A DNA stretch of 64,000 bases from Dipteris shenzhenensis (taxonomy: Eukaryota > Polypodiophyta > Polypodiopsida > Gleicheniales): NCBI GenBank assembly GCA_047967505.1, contig CM106538.1; one strand, written 5' to 3'. Under the pieces are notes generated by a model. The model was not told the DNA's origin and searched no databases. It was given only the letters and a program-made list of their open reading frames with translations. This document shows, in pieces, positions 54,545 to 64,000 of the stretch. The stretch's first letter is position 1. Every line of letters starts with the position of its first letter. The position numbers and the translations under genes are program-made.

Positions 54545-55532
54545 ATAGGATTTAAGGTTTAGGATTTCGTGGTTTGGGTTTAGGATTTGGGGTTTGGTGA
54601 GTTAGGGTTTAGGGTTTAGGGTTTGTGAGTTAGGAATTAGGGTTTGTGAGTTAGGGTTAGGGTTTAGGGTTTGTGAGTTAGGGTTTAGGGTTTGGTGGTT
54701 TGGATTTAGGGTTTGGGGGGTAGGGTTTAGGGTTTAAGATTTGGGAGTTAGGGTTTAGGGTTCAAGGTTTGAGGGTTAGGGTTTAGAGTTTGGTGGTTTG
54801 GGTTTAGGGGGTAGGGTTTAGGGTTTAGGGTTTGGGGGTTAGGGTTTAGGATTTAGGGTTTAGGGTTTGGGGGTTAGGGTTTAGGGTTTAGGGTTTGGGG
54901 GTTAGGGTTTAGGGTTTGGGAGTTAGAGTTTAAGGTTTAGGGTTTAGGGTTTGGGGTCTAGGGTTTAGGGTTCAGGGTTTAGGGTTTAGGAATTACGGTT
55001 TAGGGTTGAGGGTTTGGGAGTTAGGGTTTAGGGTTTGGGGGTTAGGGTTTAGGGTTCAGGGTTTGGGGATTAGGGTTAAGGGTTTAGGGTTTAAGGTTTA
55101 AGGTTTAAGAGTTAGGGTTTAGGGTTTAGGATTTAGGGTTTGGGAGTTAGGGTTTAGGGTTTGGGGGTTAGAGTTTAGGGTTTAGGAGTTAGGGTTTAGA
55201 GTTTAGGGTTTAGGGTTTGGGGTTTAGGGTTGAGGGTTTAGGGTTTAGGGTTTAGGAGTTAGGGTTTAGGGTTTAGGGTTTAGGGTTTGGGAGTTAGGGT
55301 TTAGGGTTTGGGGGTTAGGGTTTAGGGTTTAGGGTTTAGGGTTTGGGAGTTAGGGTTTAGGGTTAGGGGGTTAGGGTTTAGGGTTTAGGGTTTGGGGGTT
55401 AGGGTTTAGGGTTTAGGGTTTAGGAGTTAGGGTTTAGGGTTTAGGGTTTAGGGTTGTTATTGGTTAGGGTTGAGGGTTTAGGGTTGTTTTGGTTTACGGT
55501 TTAGGGTTTAGGGTTTAGGGTTGTATTGGTTA
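54545..55532. repeat. Telomere-like array, TTTAGGG orientation
   Basis: The sequence is ~1 kb of TTTAGGG, TTAGGG and GGGTTTGGGGGTTAGGGTTT variants, ending at GGTTAGTGTCTAACTAAATT. It is the mirror image of the 34.19-35.15 kb array. In both, the DUF7869 gene begins ~100 bp past the array, with matching joining sequence (CTAGATTT(C/T)T(A/G)AAT, ATTATTGA(A/G)AAGAGACT). The long TTAGGG-side interruptions of the left array (AATCTTGGCCCTCT) are not repeated here. Confidence 0.95.
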
Positions 55533-55605
55533 GTGTCTAACTAAATTTTCAAACAAGTTCTAGATTTTTGAATCATTAATAAAGTAGATTATTGAGAAGA
55601 GACTT

Positions 55606-58600
55606 ATGTTCTTTATAATGGTTGTTACAGCTTGTTTGCAAAGGAAACTCACAAAGGAGATGGCTACAAAATTTATTCCGGGGATGGAGGTGATTTTATG
55701 TTGCAAAAGAGAAGTAGTTGCATTTGCTACAATCCATGAAAGTGATCCAAATTCTATTTGTCACTTTAGAAGACTTGGCGAAGATAAGGTGGCGGTTATT
55801 GTATCAAGGATTCTTAGTGCACATGTTGAGCTAAAGCATAAGTGTGGGGATATGGAAATCCTTGGAGATGTTATGCCCTATAATACTTCCAACAAAGCAT
55901 TTATTGCATGGGAAAGAGATGAGACTTATCCAACACATGTCATCAGGAATACAAAGTGCATATCGTTGGATTTTAGAGTGGGAGATATTTTACAAATGTT
56001 ATCATTTACAAATAAGTATGTAGCAGAAGGTCAAGTCTTGGGATTTGAGCAAGTGGAACACTGGACATTTGTGCAGATGAGAATTCAAAAAGTTACTGAT
56101 GATGGTATGGATGATAACTCAATGTCATTGGATGGTCCCTACTATGAGGTAGGTAAGGATTTGAGATGGAGCATGCAATTTTTAAAGATTGGAAAGACTC
56201 GGCATGTGGTTTTCTCGTGGTTTTTAGTGATAAACATAATGTATACTACAACATCAAAGAATTGAAAGAATATGACAATGTACCAAGCTCTGTTCCTTCA
56301 GAGATGGATGATTCCAATGCACTCAACTATAGCACTAATGTCTTATCAGAAGTCGATGAGTTCATTGGTACCGAGAAAGAAAAATATTTCACAAGTGATG
56401 CCTTATCCGGGGTGGATGAGTTCATGCACATTGAGAACTTGGGCAAAGATGTCAAAAGTGTTATATTTTCAAGCATGGATGGCTTCATGGATACTGATAA
56501 AGTTCTTAGAGTCAAAGCAGGTAACTATGGAATTATGGAAATCATGCATGATAGTATAATGAGTGATGTTCTCTTTGGAGTAGAGGAGTTTCAAGACTAT
56601 GGAGTTATGAAATCCATAGAAAGTGCATCAATGAGCGATGTTCTCTTAGGAATAGATGAGTTTAAAGATCATTCTGGACACTCTATCACCACTGACTATG
56701 GAGTTATGAAATCCATAGAAAGTGCATCAATGAGTGATGTTCTCTCAGGAATAGATGAGTTTGAAGATCATTCGGGACACTCTAATGCCATTGTGACAAG
56801 TGGTTCTACGATTGTATCAAAAGTAGGGATGAGATCAACAAAGGACTATTCAGTGTTTGACTTTGATTGTGAACTTGTAAATGTTACAAATGGTTTAACG
56901 AATGTATCAAAAGCAAGGATGACATCAACAAAGGAATATTCAGTATATTTGACTGTCAGAGTGATAAGATCAAGGATGCAACATCTCATAAAAACAACGT
57001 GACAAATAAATCTTACAAGGAGAACTACACAAATCCAAATAAGAATGTACAGAAGGTCCCAAAACGGACATACAGATGCATGAAAAGACAACGAGTGCAG
57101 GCAGATCCAGAAAAGAAACCAAAGAGAATAAGAGTAATGAATGAAGATGTTATGCTAAAAGCAATGCGATCTACATGCTGTAAGCGTACATGTATGCGAT
57201 CCATTAACTTACATGACATCAAGGGTTGTAGAGAACATGTCTGGCAAAGGAAAGGAAGCAGAAGAAATGAATACCTACTCACGAGATTGTCTTGCTTTCT
57301 TGTAAATGATAAGAGAAGGCGAAGTTCAGGACATCAAATAAGGCCTCTTATAAATGGAAAAAGTATATGCAATAATGCATATCACATTATTACAGGATTA
57401 TCACATGGCACATATTGGAATTTGGCTAATAAAGCAAAGTATGGAGTTAAATTTAACATTAATGGAAACATAGGAAGGCCCAAAACAAGAGCCTCAATGG
57501 TTGCGCCAACAGCAATTTTGAAAGATTACATTTATGAAAATGCTTTACCGCAACCCCACCTATCAGAAATGCATCTTCCGATAGGTTTGACCAAAAAAGA
57601 AGTATTTAACTCTATTGGAGAAACACAGAGGCAAAGAGGGCATGCACCGGCATCTTTTCATACTTTGTATACTCTTTGGAAAAAAAGCTTTGGACATGTT
57701 AAAATCCCAAAGAGGCAAAAAATGTCAAAGTGCAACGACTGTGATAATCTAAAGCGAGCACTTGAGAGTGCAACATCTCCAGAACAAAAAGAAGCTTACA
57801 AAAGAAAGAGAGAATTTCATCATGGACTTGTTCGACATTCTAGAATAAAATATGCATTTTGGAAGGAGCAAGCTATTTCTCACCCAAATGAGTACATGTG
57901 CATTATTGTAGATGGTATGGATCAAAATACAACAACATTACCTCGATTCGTTAACACTCCACTTAAGCTACAAGGCAAATACTTTTTAAAGACACATCTA
58001 TGTGGAGTGTTAGTGCACGGATTTAAGTTTTTCATAGACATATGGATTGATTCCTTGCATCTACACAATAGCAATCAAGTTGTAACATCCGTTATGAAGG
58101 CAATTCACAATGTACATGCGGAAAAAGGTCGCCTACCAGCAACTTTGAGAGTACAAGTAGACAATTGCGGACAAGAGAATAAGAATGTACTCTTCTTTAC
58201 ATTTTGCTCAATGCTAATCGCTCATAGAATCTTCAATGAGATTGAAGTTGGGTTTTTGTTGGTTGGGCACACACATGAGGATATCGATCAGGTACTTAGC
58301 ACAGTTTCAAGAGAACTAAAACACAAGGACATGGAGACAATGGATGACTTGATAAGAAAATGTGGGAGGCAAGTTGGTGGCCGTAAGGAAGGAACAATAT
58401 GCTCAATGGTTGAGAGGATGTATGATTGGAAGAGCTTTATTCTACCTTTCATACAAAAAGGTGGTGATGCCCTGATGAGGCCCTGATTGGTCATAACGCT
58501 CCACACTATTTTTGATTTTTCTGAAAGGATGAAAAACCAGTGATGCAATGGTAACACTATTCTCTTGATATAAAATGGGAACCTGAAGAACCTTACTCTC

Positions 58601-59610
58601 TCTTAACTCCAATCCCGAGCAAAGAAATGCATCCAACATGGGCTCTTATAAAAGAATTCAGTGAGAAATCCAAAGGTGAAATAGAAGGCTTAAAAGCTTT
58701 TATTGCATACAAAGAGGAAATGCTCCGGAGATTTCTTGATTGGAAGCCCTCTTGGAAGGAAAACACTACTGTTGTAATTAGCAAGACCTACCAATTGATA
58801 AAGGACCTTGCAAAAATGCGAGAAGATGATATTAAGGCAGAACGGCCTTTATTTTGGCCAAATGTTGGTAATGACTTGCGTCTAGCATGTGGTCTCTTTG
58901 AAAATGAGTTTGAATCGTTGCTCCCATGTCCATATTGGGGACCCAAGAAGAGAAGTTTATGCCACAAATAGACATAGATGTCCATTGTTTTGTTGCAGTT
59001 CGACCATCGGATGATGAACATGAGAACGTGAAGTTTGGGGTTGCAAAAGTAGTTGACGTGAGCATGGATGACCGGGGGAGAGCTACAACATTTACAGTGG
59101 CATGGTATGAGCCAAGGGGCAAGAAGGAGAACCAAGATAATAGTACATTGTATAGTAGTTGTCTGAAAAAGGAATGGGTCCCAAACCATGAAACAATTTC
59201 AAGACTTTCCACAGAGACAGTCATAGTATCCTGGAAATCAAGGTCAAAGAAAACAAAGAAGCACATGGGGTATGATGTAGAAGACAAAATAAAATTACCG
59301 CAACTAATTATTATGCACATTACAGAGTTCACAAAGATGCTCGCCCGGGAGGAAGTAGAAGGAGATAGCGCAAATGAAGAATGCCCATGATAACACCATT
59401 CAAATATCAAGAAAGAGTGAAGGTGGTGGTGGTTGTCAGATGAGAGTGAATGAATATGGCACCCAAGCGACAAGTGACGACAGAAAGGACATTCTGAACA
59501 AGCAAATGCTTGGATCGCTCATTTCTATGATCATGATAGAAAAGGACATTCAAACAGGCAAATGTTTGGATCACCCATTTGTACTAAACTCATTGTAAAG
59601 GAAAAATTAA
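55606..59610 (+). pseudogene. DUF7869-type transposase-like gene, copy B (near complete, two or more shifts)
   Basis: Domain order: (1) 55615-56050, a Transposase_23/Tnp1-like region (GMEVILCCKREVVAFATIHE, DVMPYNTSNKAFIAWERDET); (2) 56290-56800, an acidic spacer with five MSDVLSGIDEF-like words, one pair duplicated; (3) 57160-57450, Cys/His and basic DNA-binding-like region (STCCKRTCMRSINLHDIKGC, SICNNAYHIITGLSHGTYW); (4) 57715-58485, the DUF7869 core: KCNDCDNLK, MCIIVDGMDQNTTTLP, RVQVDNCGQENKNVLFF and VGHTHEDIDQV; (5) 58627-59390, FWPNVGN, FVAVRPSDDEHE and AWYEPRGKKENQ. D, DNCGQ.N and GHTHEDID are the likely catalytic landmarks of an RNase H-like fold. A frameshift near 58485 and another near 58940 break it; the 56.2 and 56.95 kb changes of frame could be introns or shifts. 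It diverges from Ulp1-like copy B. Confidence 0.85.
56590..56795 (+). repeat. ~108 bp in-frame tandem duplication in the DUF7869 spacer
   Basis: TATGGAGTTATGAAATCCAT...GATCATTC(T/G)GGACACTCTA occurs at about 56598 and again at about 56698, repeating ~35 residues (DYGVMKSIESASMSDVL). In copy A (33.0-33.1 kb) it occurs only once, so the duplication followed the split of the copies. Confidence 0.88.
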
Positions 59611-60090
59611 ATAATTGAAAAGGCCACAAGAGATCCTTTGTACAAAGACTCATCTAGAGCAATATTTGTTGTAAAACTTATGACATGATAATGTAAAATT
59701 GCAAGCATAGATATTGCTACTTTTGGAAGTACAAAAGAGGCTTCCATCATGTCTCATGTCTATATAAACCTTTTAATTTCTTGAATATTCAAGAGTGTTA
59801 TAGTTTTCTACATTGAAAGTAAAAAGAGTCTTATAGGTCTCTTATGTATACATTTTTTGGCTCGGAGTCTATAGTGCCGACTCCTGGGGAGTGTTAAGGG
59901 TACCCATCATATACCCATATAACTCCGCAGGACTAGGAGGGTGCCCTAAAAGATTATATAAGTCCTTCCAAATAGATTCCCGGGGATCAGGTGAGCTAGA
60001 AGCACTTCCTGGCCACATGTTGAACTAGAAAAAAGGAAAAAAATCTATTGCTGATGAGCTGAGAAGAAAGGGGAAGAAAAAAGAGGCTCT
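59610..60090. other. Intergenic segment between DUF7869 B and CACTA B
   Basis: Mostly AT-rich DNA without genes. A group of words near 59.87-59.95 kb (GAGTCTATAGTGCCGACTCC, CCATCATATACCCATATAAC) may belong to the CACTA B left flank. GACTCCTGGGGAGTG-like short inverted words are present. No CACTA terminal repeat is certain. Confidence 0.4.
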
Positions 60091-60196
60091 GTCAGAGTGC
60101 GTCTATAGACCCGTCTGATTTGCACGTCTATAGACGCGTCTAACAGAGCGTTTAACAGTGCATTTAACAGTGCGTCTAATAGTGCATTTAACATCC
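60090..60196. repeat. Short palindrome array upstream of CACTA B
   Basis: GCGTCTATAGACCCGTCTGA, CACGTCTATAGACGCGTCTA and AACAGTGCGTCTAATAGTGC are the same word family as at 25.9-27.23 kb. The array joins the gene inside the first exon (CCTTCGTATCCACCATCGCG at 60197 equals 27331), so this copy has lost the true start of the gene. Confidence 0.8.
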
Positions 60197-63100
60197 CTTC
60201 GTATCCACCATCGCGAAATGTGGTTGGAGCAAAAAATCAAATGTCTATGTGATCGATGTCGAGAAAACATGTATCGTGCATGCAGGATTACACTCAATCA
60301 TATCTCAAAGTATGGAGAATGGGATGTGACCATAAACAGGGTAAGGGTTTGTAAGTTAAGGTTGATTGAGATACCTATGGGTGTTCATATGTTTTAGTTA
60401 TGATCCCATTTTAATTTGATACAGGATGCAGTGCCACACCCGCACATGTTACCCTATGCCCGTCATGAGGAGGCAAAGCGTCGGCGATATGAGGTGGGAT
60501 CTTCAGGAGGGACCGTTACGGATGCATGGAGTGATGGTGATAGTAGCCCTCCACCATTACCTCATGAAGCCGTGGAGGAGGAGGTGTTTGATGATATGGT
60601 GCGGGATTTATATGTACATCAAGGGAGGGATAATAGCATGGAGCAAGATGATCTTTTTACCGTAGCATCGACTCCACTGTTTGAGGGGTGCACATTCTCT
60701 GTTCTACATGCCTCCCTTGAGTTACTAAACTTGCAAACCATCTATGGATGGAGCAATGCAAGTTTGAATGCATTACTCAAGTAAGCTTTAAAGTCAATTT
60801 TGCAAACATGGTGAATTATGTGCGTGGGTCAATTACTCGAATGCTTTTCCTCATTTATGGTCTCTTCACGTGCAGGCTATTGTGTAAAATGCTTCCAAGG
60901 GAGAATAAATTACCGACCTCAAGAGATATGGCAAGGCAACATGTGACCTCTCTTGGAGGATTAGATTACAAGCGCATCCATGCATGTGTCAACGATTGCG
61001 TTTTGTTTCGTGGACTACATAAGGATGCAAGAGAGTGTCCTACTTGTGGAGAGGCAAGATATAGAGCAGATCTCAAAACCTTGGACGTGCCTCGTAAGGT
61101 ATTGCGACATTTTCCCATAATCCCTCGCATCCAACATATGTTCAAGTGCAAATCTATTGCAGAGCTCATGTCATGGCATTCCTCCCATCGATCAACTGAT
61201 GGCAAGTGGAGAAGATCTATAGTCAGAGAAGAAATTTATACTAGTATTGAAGACACATGGCCAAGCTTCAAGGAAGAACCTAGGAGCTTGAGACTTGGAT
61301 TGGGTATGGACGGTGTGAACCCATTTGGTCTCAAAAGAACGTCTTACAGTGTATGGCCAGTGGTATTGGTGAATTACAATCTTCCACCCTCTATGGCTAT
61401 TAAGAAAGGACATGTCATGCTGTCCCTTCTAATTCCAGGGAAACATAAAGTCAAAAATCCTAATGTTTATTTGGAGCCTTTGATTGATGAGCTAGAGATG
61501 CTTTGGAGAGGTATCGAGGTGCATGATGTGAGCAGGCCTCCCTCATCACGAGACTTCAACTGCAAAGCAGTCTTGATGTGGACGATGCATGACTTCCCAG
61601 GCTATGGCGAGTGTTCAGGTAAGCATTGCATTTTTTAATTATAAATAGGCAAAGGACGTGGCACCCTAAACCCACCTTCCACTCTTAATTGCATCTATTG
61701 TTCAGGTCTCACTACATTGGGTTACCATGCATGTCCTGTTTGTGGTCCTTCGCTAGTTGCCTCACGGACAGATGCATTGAATAAGGTCATCTATGAGAAT
61801 CACCATCGATTTCTCCCACCTGATCATCCTAGATATGTTGCCCCTTGGAATGAAGTCCTCCCAAAATCACTCACCGCGGCAGATTGGATGAGAATTTGGG
61901 ATGGTTCCACGACTCCTCCACCACTTGGCATGAGCCGGTAAGGGTTTGTAACTATTGGCTGGAAGTAAAGATTGGCTATATTGTTTGAAAGTAAAGATTG
62001 CACGCTAACACTTTATTTTGTTTAGATACTCCATCTTTTATCGTTTACCATATTGGTCCCACCTCAAGATCAATCACCTACTTGATCCCATGCATATCTT
62101 CAAGAATATGGCATCTACCATTTGGGAGCATTTGAATGGGACATGAGATTTGGTAGGCATAAGGGAGGATCTATGTACCACAGGGAGGATGCGTGAAGCT
62201 TGGCCTCAAGAGAGACCAAATGGGCGTGTTTTTTTACCTCGTGCACCGTGAATGTTATCAAAGCTAGAGATGGCAACGGTGGAGTGCGCTATTACTACAA
62301 TTCGTACTCCCACTGGATGCATGAGGTGTTTGAAGGGAGCCTTTACAAAGAGCAAGAAAAGAGGTGTAGAGCAATTATATGGCTTGAAATCTCATGATTG
62401 GCACAAGATGCTCCAAGTAAGTATTTTATATGCATAATATCTTTTTCCTTTCAAATTTGTGAGTGAATAGCTATAAGCAACTAATCAACCACCTCCTCGC
62501 GGGTTCAGTTCATACTACCTACTAGCATTTCACGTAGTGCATCAAAGGACGTGAAAGATTGTATTTACAAGATGGGCGAGCTTGTGAGGTATGTGAGCTC
62601 AAAGAAAATAGATCCCACCACTCTTGAGAATACTCGAGTTATGTCAGTGGAGGTGGTTTGGTTAGTGGAGGAGACATTTCCACGTTCTATTCTCACAAGC
62701 CAACTACATCTCATAGTACATTTGGTGGATGAGATTGCTATATGCAGTACTATACATGCACGATGGTTGTTTTTCCTTGAGCACTTCATGAAGACATTGA
62801 AGGGCTTCGTGAGACAAAATGCAAGACCCGAAGGTAGCATGGCCGAGGGTTGGTTGGTACAAGAGTCACTTGTATATATTTCTGAGTTTCTTGTTGATGT
62901 GGATAGCTCTCTCCCATGACTATGGAGAGATGATGAAGACCTAAGGATGACCTCTATTGTGCCTCAAGGAAAAGGACGCAACAAAGTAATAGACACGGAG
63001 TTACATAATAGTATCAACCTCTTTTGCGTGCTTAATAGTGATGTGATGAAAAGATGGGTGACAAGATACGAGGATGCAAAGGCAAGAAGACAAGAAGAAA

Positions 63101-64000
63101 GGGCCCTCTTTCGTACACACCACGGATCTCATGTGCCATACCCTCAGCATCTAAGAGCACTTCCAAAGGATATTCATGTGGATTGGCTACTTGATGAAAT
63201 GGAGAAAGCAGAGAAAGACGAGGGGATGCATATCACAATGGAAGAATGGGAGTATGCTAGGGGATGCATGAGCAAGGTCGGTATATAGAATGTTATGCAT
63301 AAGTTAGGAGCTTTTTATAATTTAGATTGCTTATTTAATTGATTTTTTCTTGGTGTAGTGCACTATGTTCAATGCTATATGGTGTGACGGCAAGCATTTT
63401 CGAACACAACAGATTGATGATAAGAGAAACACACAAGATTGCGGCGTCATTGCTAGCTTTGAGGGAGCCAATGGAGCCATGGATGATTATTGTGGCATAA
63501 TCCAAGATATCATTATGCTTGACTTTCGACGCTTCTTTGTGTATGTTTTGGATGTAAAGTGGTTTAAGGACGTGGTGGAAAGAGGCCCTAATGCAACAAT
63601 CAAATGCCATGCAAGTGGCTTTGTAACTATTGACTCCATAAATTTTTGGCAAAGTAGGAAGGACACACTAGTACTACTGCAACAATGTGAACAGGTACTG
63701 TGCACACACATAAAAATACTCGCTTTTAAATATTTGATGCAAGAAAAGTAACACGATTGTATTTGTGTTTGAATTAGGTTGTCTATCAACCAATGGTGGA
63801 TAATAATAGATGGTGGCATGTCATACCTATTATGCCACGTTCCAAAGTGATGTATAGTACATTTACTAATATGGAGCGTATGGAGGATGATCATGGCCAT
63901 GGACGTGATGATGACCATGATACAAGAGAGGAGGATGATCATGAGATAGGAGATATAGATATTGAGGCCATTACCCGTGAGGACGAGCCTATCATTGGAG
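60196..64000 (+). pseudogene. CACTA transposase (TNP2 type), copy B, runs off the right edge
   Basis: Exons are 60196-60344, 60425-60784, 60882-61618, ~61707-61939, 62026-62416, 62509-~63270, ~63359-63694 and 63778-64000. The tnp2 core includes RSLRLGLGMDGVNPFG and LLIPGKHKVKNPNVYLEPLI. DUF4218 follows with LHLIVHLVDEIAICSTI. The DUF4216 part reads FNAIWCDGKHFRTQQ, DFRRFFVYVLDVKWF and VYQPMVDNNRWWHVIP. The acidic end (EDDHGHGRDDDHD) is open at the window edge. Lesions: the first exon is cut, stops lie at 62145 (T where copy A has C), 62250 and 62916, and ~34 bp at 61213-61246 replace 31 unrelated bp of copy A without shifting the frame. The gene is otherwise better kept than copy A. Its product would have bound the TAGACGCG-type arrays (inference). 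Confidence 0.9.

Noticed and set aside
1-64000. tRNA or rRNA genes
   Set aside because: None of the conserved internal promoter words or rRNA core words were noticed. A dedicated scan (tRNAscan-type) would be needed to exclude a tRNA.

Overview
The window looks like repeat-rich nuclear DNA of a land plant. The plant call rests on long degenerate CCCTAAA/TTTAGGG arrays, intron-containing CACTA genes of the plant TNP2 type, Ty1/copia, Helitron and hAT remnants, and AT-rich spacers. The particular mix suggests a large genome, possibly a fern, lycophyte, bryophyte or gymnosperm, but the sequence does not settle the species. Almost every recognisable gene is a transposon gene and most are broken. 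The best candidates for non-transposon genes are a GC-richer reading frame at 21.5-22.3 kb, a small coiled-coil-like frame at 45.9-46.3 kb, and a reading frame that runs off the left edge.

Layout. 0-3.6 kb: unrecognised minus-strand frames and a short-motif repeat field. 3.9-6.9 kb: a decayed Ty1/copia polyprotein (integrase, reverse transcriptase, RNase H). 9.6-11.0 kb: the Rep (HUH) part of a Helitron. 11.5-13.8 kb: a satellite with a ~354 bp unit in an alternating A/B order. 13.8-19.4 kb: AT-rich DNA, small tandem duplications and a strong foldback at 19.05 kb. 19.9-20.8 kb: a decayed transposase-like gene of the 'GHGK..DG' type, with a second fragment at 36.3-36.9 kb. 21.5-22.3 kb: candidate host gene. 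25.9-27.2 kb: arrays built on the palindrome GCGTCTATAGACGC, leading into CACTA copy A (27.2-30.24 kb).

30.2-59.6 kb holds the most unusual structure. A two-gene module, a DUF7869-type transposase-like gene and a Ulp1/C48 protease-like gene transcribed away from each other, occurs twice in inverted orientation, with a ~1 kb telomere-like array between the two genes in each copy. The left copy (30.24-36.20 kb) lacks the 5' part of the protease gene. The right copy (47.5-59.6 kb) keeps more of it, with about 4 kb of CT/GC-rich low-complexity DNA also between the genes. Between the two modules lie a decayed hAT transposase gene (43.75-45.1 kb), a ~290 bp inverted repeat pair (38.3 and 45.1 kb), a field of AT-rich palindromes (42.0-43.0 kb) and MITEs. 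A small MITE family has three copies, at 23.55, 43.0 and 45.54 kb, and two of these keep 8 bp target duplications. CACTA copy B starts at 60.1 kb and runs off the right edge.

The two CACTA copies share the exon-intron pattern but carry different lesions, so each helps define the gene model of the other. The same holds for the two DUF7869 copies and the two Ulp1-like copies.
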